From: Bacteroidales bacterium
GTDB taxonomy: Bacteria; Bacteroidota; Bacteroidia; Bacteroidales; Marinilabiliaceae
Assembly: GCA_017539645.1 (NCBI GenBank)
Contig: JAFYCM010000010.1
Coordinates: forward strand, 1-64,000
Direction of reading: 5' to 3'
Length of the DNA: 64,000 nt
The stretch's first letter is position 1; the number at the start of each line of letters is the position of its first letter. This document shows positions 17,038 to 27,338 of this stretch, in pieces. Below the pieces are notes generated by a model, which was not told where the DNA came from, did not search any database, and saw only the letters and a program-made list of their open reading frames with translations. The translations under genes were made by a program, and so were the position numbers.

Positions 17038-18699
17038 TCAGAGGCGTTTCAGTTGTCTTTCTACTATATACCAAATGTCGTTCCACGACATATTCCCATT
17101 ACCCTCTTGCTTGGCAATTTGTTCACGAATTACGCGTTGGCGTGTGCGTATAGTGTTAACAGATTTACACAAACAATCGGCAATTGTGTTTGCTGTAAAA
17201 CCGACACGAGTCATTTCACATACTGCAATATCGTATTTTGCAAGATTACTATATCGACTTAACATAGCCTCCGACATCTTCGGATATATATATTCAATCT
17301 GTTCTATTATAAACGTGTATTTGTCGTCTATTTCTGTTTTACCATTCAGTTTGAGCAGACCTTGCGATATGTTTTCGCAAATGTTTTTTCGCAGAATTTT
17401 ATCTTCTGAGGTTTGCGATTCCTCTTTTTGCGAATTTGCCAACACCTCCAATTGTTTGCTTATATCATCATTTCGTAGAGTTTCAGCTATCAATTGTCTC
17501 ATTATTTGAGCTTTGTGCGATTCGAGTTCGGCGTTTTTATGGTCTATTTGGTCTTTTTGCCATTTAAGTCTTACGGTTATAAGAGATAAGATTAAGAATA
17601 TTAATACTACACCAACAGTGAAATTGAAAAACCTTTGCGCTATTGCATCTCTCGAAGCAGCTATCTCCTTGCGGTCGATTATCATACGGTCGATATTTTC
17701 AACCTCCAACTTATTATTGATAATGGTAATACTATCTAATGCTTCGTCATATTGATGGAAATATTTTAGTCGGAGTTGGGAATTAGGATCTTGAATATTG
17801 GCAATAAGTTTAGTTCTTGCGTATGCGAGTTTTCCTATATGAGATTGAGGAGCAATTGTGTCAAGTAACTTATTACAACTATAATAATCGCCCATATTTA
17901 CTAAAATATCTGCTCTATCTAATAGCTCTGCAGAAACATCACCATACTCTTCCATAGAATATGTGATACTTGTGTCGTTATATGCAAGAGCAGTGCTCCA
18001 CTCTCTTTTTTGAGAATACGCGTACGATAAATTGATATAGCTCCAATGTGACGGTATTACACGATTATCAGACAGGCAAACAATAGCAGAATCAGGCATT
18101 TTCAATGCATCATAGCATTCCGCTAAGCGAATTAATGTTGATGAAATGTAGTTAGGATTACCTATTCTTTCCGCAATTAGTAAAGCTTCTTTGTTCTTTG
18201 CAATAGCAATATCAATAGAGTATCGTTCGGAGTGTGCCATAGCTTCACGTTCGCGAGCCAAGAACGAATATCTGTCACAATGAATTGTGTCGAAAAGTGC
18301 TTGGGCTTGTTTCTCTATGTATAATGTAGAACTAAAATCGCGATTCTCGTATGTTACCTTGCCCATATAATAGTGAGCCAAGCCAGCATGGTAGCAATCT
18401 TCTTTATTTTCTCGATAATATATATACGCCCCCACAGCCAGAGAATCCACAAGCGGCACGTCGCAGCGGTCTTGCGCCTGAAGCATAAGAGTGCAGTAGA
18501 GCGCATAAGTATCGTCGTCGACATCGAACATGCCCACACACACTGGTTCGAGCAGCGCGTAGGCTTCCGAGTCGCGGTCGCAAATAAGCAGAGTATCGGC
18601 TTCAGCCAATATGGGGCGCAGACGCATATCTCTTAGGTTACAAGACGCTGCTAAGCAGGCGAGCAACAAAGACGTAATTATTACAGGGAGGGATTTCAT
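17038..18699 (-). CDS. Lipoprotein-anchored TPR sensor with cytoplasmic HTH domain
   Basis: The 553-residue protein (ATG start; a GTG two codons earlier is less likely) has a lipobox (LAASC, Cys about 20), an extracytoplasmic helical region with tetratricopeptide-like repeats (about 60-340), one transmembrane segment (about 360-378), a charged coiled coil (380-430), and a C-terminal LuxR-like helix-turn-helix (about 485-530, with TANTIADCLCKSVNTIRTRQ). This is the TPR-TM-HTH one-component regulator type of Bacteroidota. It would sense an envelope signal and bind DNA from the membrane. As first gene of the leftward block, beside duplicated boxes, it is the obvious candidate to control the OMP/GLPGLI/peptide genes. 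Confidence 0.82.
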   Translation of the reverse strand: MKSLPVIITSLLLACLAASCNLRDMRLRPILAEADTLLICDRDSEAYALLEPVCVGMFDVDDDTYALYCTLMLQAQDRCDVPLVDSLAVGAYIYYRENKEDCYHAGLAHYYMGKVTYENRDFSSTLYIEKQAQALFDTIHCDRYSFLAREREAMAHSERYSIDIAIAKNKEALLIAERIGNPNYISSTLIRLAECYDALKMPDSAIVCLSDNRVIPSHWSYINLSYAYSQKREWSTALAYNDTSITYSMEEYGDVSAELLDRADILVNMGDYYSCNKLLDTIAPQSHIGKLAYARTKLIANIQDPNSQLRLKYFHQYDEALDSITIINNKLEVENIDRMIIDRKEIAASRDAIAQRFFNFTVGVVLIFLILSLITVRLKWQKDQIDHKNAELESHKAQIMRQLIAETLRNDDISKQLEVLANSQKEESQTSEDKILRKNICENISQGLLKLNGKTEIDDKYTFIIEQIEYIYPKMSEAMLSRYSNLAKYDIAVCEMTRVGFTANTIADCLCKSVNTIRTRQRVIREQIAKQEGNGNMSWNDIWYIVERQLKRL

Positions 18700-18704
18700 T
18701 GGCA

Positions 18705-18734
18705 CAAAAATACGCTAACTATCCGATTTGCAAA
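18705..18734 (-). promoter_or_regulatory. Predicted promoter of the TPR-HTH regulator
   Basis: On the minus strand TATTTTTG (18712-18705) matches the -7 consensus and TTTG (18734-18731) lies 18 bp upstream as the -33 element. The expected transcription start falls on or within a few bases of the ATG at 18699, so the mRNA may be leaderless. The GTG start at 18705 would overlap the -7 element, which argues for the ATG. Confidence 0.62.
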
Positions 18735-18940
18735 CTACGCGTGTAACCACGGAGCACACGAAAAACACTAAACCATTCCGCGTATGTAGGAACACACCGC
18801 GTGTATCCACAATAACACCCCTTGTTGCATGAAAGCACAGCACCGGCTTTTTCTGTATCTTCTATGATTTCCGAGGTTTATGAATTATGCATTTTGAATT
18901 CTCAATTCTCAATTTTCAATTCACTCTCCCTATGTTGGAG

Positions 18941-18987
18941 CGTAGCGTCTCGCTACGTCCAATATAATAGCAAGGCTCCTGCCTTGC
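18941..18987. repeat. REP-like double hairpin, copy A
   Basis: Two hairpins stand in tandem: CGTAGCG-TCT-CGCTACG (18941-18957) and GCAAGGC-TCCT-GCCTTGC (18970-18987). The same two stems occur at 25940-25986, and an inverted single-stem copy with the adjoining TATTATAT spacer is at 26037-26069. The layout resembles bacterial REP sequences, which are often moved by RAYT transposases; none is visible here. Confidence 0.8.
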
Positions 18988-18995
18988 ACGATAAC

Positions 18996-19098
18996 AATTA
19001 TGCATTATGAATTATCCATTGTCCATCGTCCATTGTCCATCGTCCATTATCCATTTTCAATTCTCAATTGTCAATTGTCAATTGTCAATTGTCAATAA
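18996..19098. repeat. Heptad array, TCCATT and TCAATT types
   Basis: About 14 units of 7 bp follow one another, grading from ATTATGA through GTCCATT and GTCCATC to GTCAATT. The period stays at 7 while the three variable bases drift, which suggests slippage with point mutation. Confidence 0.85.
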
Positions 19099-19104
19099 TA
19101 TTGG

Positions 19105-19173
19105 CACAAATTGTATCCACTAATTGAGATAAATATTTGTTCATATTTGAGGTGTAATTAACCTCAATTTGTG
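19105..19173. repeat. Inverted repeat with CCACTAATTG core, copy 1
   Basis: CACAAATTG (19105-19113) pairs with CAATTTGTG (19165-19173). The interior CCACTAATTGAGATAAATAT recurs as CCACTAATTGTGATAAATAT inside another inverted repeat at 42341-42393. There is no coding capacity. Confidence 0.65.
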
Positions 19174-19610
19174 GAACGTGTTCTAATTCCGGTGTAAAAC
19201 CCTGCCATTATAGCAGTAAGCACATCGTAAGCCTCGCGTAAGCCCCTCGCCGTCATTTCGCCGCATAAACGCCATATTGTGCACTTTATCGCGTTTTATC
19301 GCAACGTAAAGCGTGCAAAAGCATTTTTATCGCGTCTTTTCGCATCTTTTTGCGTGCAAACGCGTTTTTTTGCACACCCCTTGTTGCATAAAAGCTCAGA
19401 ACTTGCTTCCCTGTGTCTTCTGTGATTTTCGTGGTTAACTTTTCAAATATGTAACTACAAAACACACGAATTATGCATTATGTGTAGTGAATCATGAATT
19501 CCCTTCTAAACCAGCGTCATCTCGCGTTATCTGCGCGAATTAATATGTCTACTAAAGACGAGTCGAATTTATTTTTATGCGAATAGCACTATGGAGAAAT
19601 AAAACTTTTC

Positions 19611-19618
19611 TAACTTTG
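19611..19618 (+). promoter_or_regulatory. Predicted -7 element for the polyprenyl synthetase gene
   Basis: TAACTTTG matches TAnnTTTG exactly, 22 bp before the ATG at 19641. No good TTTG is seen at the -33 position. Confidence 0.5.
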
Positions 19619-19640
19619 GTCGAAATAGACAATTGTATAT

Positions 19641-22153
<2,513 letters not shown>

Positions 22154-22185
22154 TTAAGTTGAATTTGTAAATCGCCCACGAAGAT

Positions 22186-22440
22186 ATGGTTCAAGAAGAT
22201 TTGCAATTGGAGATAATATCACCGGACAAAGTGCTGTTCAACGATGTTATCACGTTAGTGGAAGTGCCCGGCAAACAAGGTCGGTTCGCGCTGCTTCGCG
22301 ACCATGCTCCCATAATTTCTGTATTGCAGGAAGGTAGCATTCGCGTGCAAAAGAAATCAGGCGAAGAACTCAACTTTGATTGCAAAGCCGGTTACATAGA
22401 ATGCGCAGATAACCACATATCTATATTGCTCAACAATTAG
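22186..22440 (+). CDS. atpC: F1Fo ATP synthase subunit epsilon
   Basis: This is the central-stalk subunit that couples rotation and restrains ATP hydrolysis. At 84 residues it contains only the N-terminal beta-sandwich domain (LEIISPDKVLFNDVITLVEV, then GYIECADNHISILL). The C-terminal helical hairpin of longer epsilon subunits is absent, as is typical for Bacteroidota. It lies directly after atpD and ends the ATP synthase genes in the window. Confidence 0.93.
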   Translation: MVQEDLQLEIISPDKVLFNDVITLVEVPGKQGRFALLRDHAPIISVLQEGSIRVQKKSGEELNFDCKAGYIECADNHISILLNN

Positions 22441-22564
22441 CCTATGAGGAGCGCATCTTGCGGCTTACTTTAGTATAGAATTTGTCCATGCAGTGCACAC
22501 AAAAAGCGCTGCATGGATTTATAGTATTATTATAACCCTACAAAAAAACCTAAAAAAGACTATT

Positions 22565-23170
22565 ATGCTTACCGAACTCGCTTGGAAAGTTTTCAATCAG
22601 GCAATCAACGATTACCATAAGTATGATGATGTAAATCACGAGATAGAGAATCCTTACAAAAAGGAGCAATTCGAGCATCTGCTCTATCATAAAAACTGGG
22701 TCGACACCGTGCAATGGCACTACGAAGACATTATCCGCGATCCACAGATCGACCCGAAAGAGGCACTCACGCTCAAACGCAAGATTGACGCGTCGAACCA
22801 ACTCCGCACCGATATGGTGGAATACATCGACTCATATTTCCTCGATAAGTATAAAGACGTGAAGATTTTGCCCAACGCCAAAATCAACACCGAATCGCCA
22901 GCATGGGCAATAGACCGCTTCTCTATTCTGGCTCTCAAGATCTACCACATGGAGCAAGAGACCAAGCGCACCGACGTCGACGATGCTCACCGCGCTGCTT
23001 GCCAGAAGAAACTCGACGTGCTGAACGAGCAACACAACGACCTCGCTACGGCCATTGAGGAGCTTATTGAGGATATTGAGGCTGGTCGTAAGTATATGAA
23101 AGTGTACAAACAGATGAAGATGTACAACGACCCGAACCTCAACCCAGTGCTCTACGGCGTAAAGAAATAA
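22565..23170 (+). CDS. DUF4254 domain-containing protein
   Basis: I start at MLTELAWKVFNQAINDYHK, the conserved beginning of this family; the in-frame Met 24 codons upstream adds an unlikely extension. The 201-residue protein is almost wholly helical and charged, with a signature WAIDRFSILALKIYHMEQE. No catalytic function is established. It ends 3 bp before the GT9 gene. DUF4254 genes are commonly next to heptosyltransferase-type genes in Bacteroidota, which suggests a role in lipopolysaccharide core assembly. Confidence 0.88.
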   Translation: MLTELAWKVFNQAINDYHKYDDVNHEIENPYKKEQFEHLLYHKNWVDTVQWHYEDIIRDPQIDPKEALTLKRKIDASNQLRTDMVEYIDSYFLDKYKDVKILPNAKINTESPAWAIDRFSILALKIYHMEQETKRTDVDDAHRAACQKKLDVLNEQHNDLATAIEELIEDIEAGRKYMKVYKQMKMYNDPNLNPVLYGVKK

Positions 23171-23173
23171 ACT

Positions 23174-24199
23174 GTGTCGAAAGTTCTTATTATCAGACTG
23201 TCAGCTATGGGCGATGTCGCTATGACATCGCCCGTAATTAGTGCTGTGGCGCGCGCCTACCCCGAAGACGACTTTTCGGTATTGTCGACCTCGTTCTTTG
23301 AACCATTCATAGACAAAACCGACAATCTGCACTTCATCGGCACCAACATACGTAAGGAGAAGCACGGCGCACAAGCCCTGTGGCGTCTCTATCGCGAACT
23401 TGCCGCCCAGAAGTTCGATATTGTGGTCGACTTGCACGATGTGTTGCGCACCAAGATTTTGCGTCATTTGCTACGTATGAGCGGTTGCCGCGTTTATAAA
23501 ATCGACAAAGGACGTAGCGAAAAACGCGAACTGACATCGCATAATAGCACTAAACGCCGACAGTTGAAAAGCACCATAGAGCGCTACACCGACACGTTTG
23601 CTATGGCAGGCTTCGATGTGGAATTGCAGAAACGCTTCCGCCCTCGCTGCCCTATTCCCGAAATAGATGGCATTGCTCAAAAGAACGACGAACAGTGGAT
23701 TGGCATTGCTCCATTTGCACAACATCGCGGAAAGATTTATCCTATAGAGAAGATGGAGTGCGTAGTAGCCGATTTGGCTCAGCGCGGCATACGTACGTTC
23801 ATCTTTGGTGGCGGCCCTGAAGAGAAACGCATTGCCGAAGAGTGGGCTGCTAAATATGCCAAATGCCACTCTGCAATTGGCAAACTGAAGCTCGAAGGCG
23901 AAATGGCACTAATGTCGAATATGGATTGTATGGTGACGATGGACTCTTCGTCTATGCACATGGCATCGCTCTACGGCGTGCGAGTTGTGTCGGTATGGGG
24001 AGCAACACACCCAATGGCAGGATTCCTTGGTTTTCAGCAAAATCCTAACGATGCCGTACAACTAAATTTGCCATGTCGACCATGTTCCATCTACGGCAAC
24101 AAACCTTGCCATTTCGGCGACTACCGCTGCCTAAATATTGCGCCCGAATCGATAATAGAACGCATTTTCAACACATCTGAACACGAGCGTTCATACTAA
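23174..24199 (+). CDS. Glycosyltransferase family 9 (heptosyltransferase-like)
   Basis: The 341-residue protein begins at a GTG codon right after the DUF4254 gene. The N-terminal Rossmann-like half opens KVLIIRLSAMGDVAMTSPVI, the standard GT9 start. The C-terminal donor-binding half has MTMDSSSMHMASLYGVRVVS and WGATHP, and a Cys-rich stretch (LPCRPCSIYGNKPC) near the end, as in many GT9 enzymes. It would transfer heptose or another sugar from a nucleotide donor to the lipopolysaccharide core at the inner membrane. A strong terminator follows. Confidence 0.9.
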   Translation: MSKVLIIRLSAMGDVAMTSPVISAVARAYPEDDFSVLSTSFFEPFIDKTDNLHFIGTNIRKEKHGAQALWRLYRELAAQKFDIVVDLHDVLRTKILRHLLRMSGCRVYKIDKGRSEKRELTSHNSTKRRQLKSTIERYTDTFAMAGFDVELQKRFRPRCPIPEIDGIAQKNDEQWIGIAPFAQHRGKIYPIEKMECVVADLAQRGIRTFIFGGGPEEKRIAEEWAAKYAKCHSAIGKLKLEGEMALMSNMDCMVTMDSSSMHMASLYGVRVVSVWGATHPMAGFLGFQQNPNDAVQLNLPCRPCSIYGNKPCHFGDYRCLNIAPESIIERIFNTSEHERSY

Positions 24200-24230
24200 A
24201 AACAGCATTTGCATATTGCAGCATACAGAA

Positions 24231-24270
24231 AACGCTGGTTTCCAACAGAATGGAGGCCAGCGTTATTTTT
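24231..24270 (+). terminator. Intrinsic terminator, probably bidirectional
   Basis: AACGCTGGTTTCC pairs with GGAGGCCAGCGTT and is followed by ATTTTTC on the plus strand. On the minus strand the same stem is followed by TTCTG. It lies between the convergent GT9 and FISUMP genes. Confidence 0.88.
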
Positions 24271-24293
24271 CTATATGCATATAAATATATCTA

Positions 24294-24989
24294 CTATTTT
24301 GCCGTGCATACTGGGCGAATAGAGTGTCCATAGATACGGAGGTCGGAACTGGTAGCAAAGCAGCTCATCTCCAAGAAATCCACACGCCATGCAAAATTGG
24401 GATTGGTCTCTTTGAGCGACGACGACCAATAGTATCCGTTCGAGCCAACTGCTTGGAGCTCGTTCTTGTAACTTATACCCGCAGCTGGGAAAAAGATTGA
24501 ATTACCAGTGATGTTGCTCGTAACTATGTAGCCTTTTACGCCAGAACCGTTGTAGTTCTTTGTCCACGCCTTTTTGCTATTTTCCAGCAACTCTTCCCAC
24601 TCGGCATTCGTGGGCGTGCGCCAATCTTCTCCCCAATTCGCCGTTGCGGCATCGTCGGAGGCATCAAGAACGGTCTTTTTGTCGGTTCCCGCGTCGTCTA
24701 ATCGTGTATTGTATTTTGTTAGCGAACGTTCGTCGGCTGCCCACTTATATGAATCCCAATTGTAATCACTCTTAGCAGCCACCTCGCCCCAAGCGTAACT
24801 ATTTCCACACTGTGCCGGAGCAGACGCACCAACATTCCAAGAAGCCCATTTCACCGACAAACCCATATCAACAGCATCGGCAATAGTTCCGCCACAATCG
24901 TCTCTCAGCGGCGACCTTTTGTTGCATGATGAAAATATCATCATGGTAGCCAATACGGACACTCCCCAAAGAATAGATTTAGTTTTCAT
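24294..24989 (-). CDS. Lipoprotein with Fibrobacter-type paralogous domain (FISUMP)
   Basis: I start at MKTKSILWGVSVLATMMIFSSC, a lipoprotein signal with the lipobox Cys at 22. The longer frame upstream is a fossil of another gene. The 231-residue protein contains the FISUMP pattern: VDMGLSVKWASWNVGAS, YAWGEV, DWRTPTNAEWEEL, then FPAAG and GYYWSSS, ending HSIRPVC. These domains occur in many surface or secreted Bacteroidota proteins, and their function is not established. It converges on GT9 and seems monocistronic. Confidence 0.85.
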   Translation of the reverse strand: MKTKSILWGVSVLATMMIFSSCNKRSPLRDDCGGTIADAVDMGLSVKWASWNVGASAPAQCGNSYAWGEVAAKSDYNWDSYKWAADERSLTKYNTRLDDAGTDKKTVLDASDDAATANWGEDWRTPTNAEWEELLENSKKAWTKNYNGSGVKGYIVTSNITGNSIFFPAAGISYKNELQAVGSNGYYWSSSLKETNPNFAWRVDFLEMSCFATSSDLRIYGHSIRPVCTAK

Positions 24990-24995
24990 TGTGCA

Positions 24996-25106
24996 TTTCT
25001 TTTTTATTACGACTGCGACGCCTAACAGTGTGCAAAATAGTGAATTAATATAGAAAAGCAGCGACAAAGCGATAGCAATATTTACATCGGTGCTGAGGAT
25101 TTGCAA
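24996..25106 (-). pseudogene. Remnant of the 3' end of a flippase-like gene
   Basis: The minus strand encodes LSTDVNIAIALSLLFYIN and more. This matches the C terminus of the intact gene at 26439-27338 (LSTNNDIAIALSLLFYIN), and DNA similarity runs over about 95 bp. It reads in frame into the FISUMP lipoprotein, creating a false N-terminal extension. It is a partial duplicate lying about 1.4 kb from its source, with an unrelated gene and repeats between. Confidence 0.85.
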
Positions 25107-25211
25107 CCCGTTTGAACAGATTGTGCGGATTTATAATTTTACTTCCTAATTCACTCGAATCTCGTAATTAGGAACCATTGATACAGAACTATTTAGCTAA
25201 TTAGGTATTAT

Positions 25212-25889
25212 CTACTTAGCTCTACCTTTACGCTCTTCCCACACCCTATTCCACTCTCTTTCATTACGCCATTTTATCACTGCACCCATTACGGAGACAC
25301 TTACGACAACTGCCACAACAATCGACACCCACACTTTTCGCGTCAATATTAGTGTGCCTATCCAACCGACGATAAATGCTATCCATCCAAATAGGCAAAC
25401 ACCGCCCATGACACGATCGTCAATATCCTTCTCTATATCATACACAATCCTACCCGCCGCCTCATTCATAAACATTCCTGCTCGACGAGTATCTATTCTT
25501 AGTCGGTTACATAAATACTCCAACTTTGTCGTCTTAGTGCCACGTATTTCCACTATCAGCCAATGATCCTTATACTTTCCTCCTCTTTTTTTTCGCCTAT
25601 ACTCAAAATAGCACTTCTCTACATAGCACCACCTAACTATCCATTCATTTGTCTCTATCCCATTCTCGTCTATCCTCAAGAATTCCTTTTCATCATCATC
25701 CCTGTTCAATATCACCGCAAAGAAGAATCCTAAGAAAACTAAGAATGCAAAAAAATACCACTCATTCAACGCCTTGCCTTGTTCTATCGCCAAAAACAAT
25801 AAAAAGGCAACAGAGACAGCATAGATTACCAAAACCCACCTAACCTCAACTTTCTCTTTCTTCTTGTCAGGCCTAAACTCTAACACCAT
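25212..25889 (-). CDS. Hypothetical membrane protein
   Basis: The frame is open to 26081, but the first 64 codons translate REP-like palindromes, so I start at the Met of MVLEFRPDKKKEKVEVRW. The 225-residue protein has two membrane segments near residues 20-37 and 47-63 (FLLFLAIEQ, FLVFLGFFFAVIL), a soluble middle part with EFLRIDENGIETNEW and YFEYRRKKRGGKY, and two more hydrophobic segments near 158-178 and 185-202. I do not recognise a family. It lies between two partial duplications and has no clear partner. Confidence 0.6.
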   Translation of the reverse strand: MVLEFRPDKKKEKVEVRWVLVIYAVSVAFLLFLAIEQGKALNEWYFFAFLVFLGFFFAVILNRDDDEKEFLRIDENGIETNEWIVRWCYVEKCYFEYRRKKRGGKYKDHWLIVEIRGTKTTKLEYLCNRLRIDTRRAGMFMNEAAGRIVYDIEKDIDDRVMGGVCLFGWIAFIVGWIGTLILTRKVWVSIVVAVVVSVSVMGAVIKWRNEREWNRVWEERKGRAK

Positions 25890-25939
25890 CTTTGTTATGT
25901 CTGTTTCTCGATTATCTTTGGAGACCACCACCCGTTTGG

Positions 25940-26069
25940 CGTAGCGTTTCGCTACGTCCTGTCTAAACGCAAGGCTCCTGCCTTGCACATTCGCTATATC
26001 GTTGGGCTGAACTTTCATTTTTGCGCTTTTGTTTCTGCAAGGCTGGAGCCTTGCTATTATATCCGACGT
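25940..26069. repeat. REP-like elements B and C, inverted pair
   Basis: Copy B (25940-25986) has both stems, CGTAGCG-TTT-CGCTACG and GCAAGGC-TCCT-GCCTTGC. Copy C (26037-26069) is inverted, with GCAAGGC-TGGA-GCCTTGC and the TATTATAT spacer also seen in copy A, but its CGTAGCG stem is eroded. About 50 bp separate them. Inverted REP pairs of this kind are the usual arrangement of bacterial REPINs. Confidence 0.78.
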
Positions 26070-26071
26070 AG

Positions 26072-26438
26072 GCAGAGACAACGCCGAACAAGATGAGGTT
26101 ATTCATCTCGACGTAACGTGGCGCCAAATGGGGATTCATTACAAACGTATAGATATGTACACGCAAAAGCAAACAAATGTTAATATTTACGCATGCATTA
26201 TTGATTTCGCATAAACTCATCGTAAGCCCCGAGTAAGCCCCTCGCAAGGATTTTCAAAGGATTTTGCCGAATTAAGTGCATAATAGTTTCTAAAACGCGT
26301 CTAAAAGCAATAAATACCTGCGCAAACGCGCCCAAAACTATTTTTTCGCGTACAAAAGTGTTTTTACGCAAACGCTCTGCTTTCGTCTATATGCACCCAA
26401 TCTGTGCTGAAGGTGTGAAACGCAATTCTATATAGAAG
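26072..26438. other. Gene-free region upstream of the membrane-protein gene
   Basis: The words CGTAAGCCC and GTAAGCCCCTCGC (26220-26245), followed by GCGTTTTTACGC-like near-palindromes, repeat the composition of 19228-19370. Both sites lie a few hundred bases from REP-like elements, so a larger composite repeat may have been duplicated. I see no gene and no good promoter. Confidence 0.6.
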
Positions 26439-27338
26439 TTATTCTTCTTTGCGGATTCCGTTCTCTATCATTTTGGGTCTAATGGCATAGACGATGCCTG
26501 GCAGTGCGCAAAGTAGCGAGTTGATGTAGAAAAGCAGCGATAGTGCGATGGCGATGTCGTTGTTGGTACTGAGGTATTGCGAACCAATAAGAAACGTCAT
26601 CTCGCGTGCACCGATGCCGCCTATCGTTATAGGTATGGCTGACGCTATGCTGCTGACGAAGAATAGGAAGAGATAGCTCTCGAACGAGCAGTCGGTGCCA
26701 GTGAGCGAAATAAGTATGAGCGTGGCAGAACACATCTGCAAGCCTTGCGAGATGGCCGATGTGAGCGTCACACGCCAGAAGGCTTGTATGGCGCAATGCT
26801 TGAAAATCTTTAGGAATATCCAGTAGCCAATCAGTACCAAAGGAATGGCAAGAAAATAGAACTCGTGATACGGAAATGGCAGCGACTCCAAAAAGAAACT
26901 CGAAAAGATAAGTAGGAAAATAATTATGACGCACATGCCGTTCAGACGGTCGGCAAGCACAAGAGCAGTGAGCGCCTTCACGGGCTGATTATGATGGCGG
27001 TGCAGATAGTAAACCTTGTAGCCATCGCCGCCAACGCCGCCTGGGAGGAAGAAGTTGTAGAACAAACCAAGCCAGTAGAGCTTGATGTTGGCTATGCTCG
27101 AAATGCGGAATGGTATGGTGCGAAAAAGCATATTAAGCCTCTGTGCTGCTGCTATTTGCGAAAGCGCATACACAAAGATGGCTGCCACAATCAAGATGTT
27201 GTTGGCGCCACGAATGGTAGCCCACGTACTCTTTATGTCGATATGGGAGATTACCCACCACAAAGCGAGTGCCGACACACAGACCTTAACTGTCTGTTTT
27301 ATAATATTTACGAGCTTCTTTTTGCGTTCTTCCATCAT
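26439..27338 (-). CDS. Flippase-like / lysylphosphatidylglycerol synthase TM-region protein
   Basis: This is a 299-residue integral membrane protein with about seven or eight transmembrane segments. It has the family's conserved FFLPGGVGGDGYKVYYL (near 95-111) and IPITIGGIGAREMTF (near 234-248). Members (PF03706, formerly UPF0104) form the membrane part of MprF-like flippases or stand alone, and are thought to move lipids or glycolipids. There is no synthase domain here. Its start codon overlaps the stop of the upstream Cys-rich gene by 4 bp, so they are translationally coupled. A partial copy of its 3' end lies at 24996-25106. Confidence 0.88.
   Translation of the reverse strand: MMEERKKKLVNIIKQTVKVCVSALALWWVISHIDIKSTWATIRGANNILIVAAIFVYALSQIAAAQRLNMLFRTIPFRISSIANIKLYWLGLFYNFFLPGGVGGDGYKVYYLHRHHNQPVKALTALVLADRLNGMCVIIIFLLIFSSFFLESLPFPYHEFYFLAIPLVLIGYWIFLKIFKHCAIQAFWRVTLTSAISQGLQMCSATLILISLTGTDCSFESYLFLFFVSSIASAIPITIGGIGAREMTFLIGSQYLSTNNDIAIALSLLFYINSLLCALPGIVYAIRPKMIENGIRKEE

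Larger units (their letters stand above)
18735..19610. other. Long gene-free region packed with repeats
   Basis: No supportable gene lies here. In order: a CCACGGAGCACACG phrase; a sequence beginning ACACCCCTTGTTGCAT at 18820, repeated at 19374 with the following 50 bp; AATTNNN heptads at 18879-18925; the REP-like element at 18941-18987; a second heptad array at 18996-19098; an inverted repeat at 19105-19173; the words CGTAAGCC and GTAAGCCCCTCGC near 19228-19254, which recur at 26220-26245; and a stretch of GCG-rich near-repeats at 19290-19370. It separates two divergent units. Confidence 0.75.

Noticed and set aside
25963..26247. Short frame over the REP-like pair and the following spacer
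   Set aside because: It translates palindromic repeats and lacks any conserved pattern or start signal.
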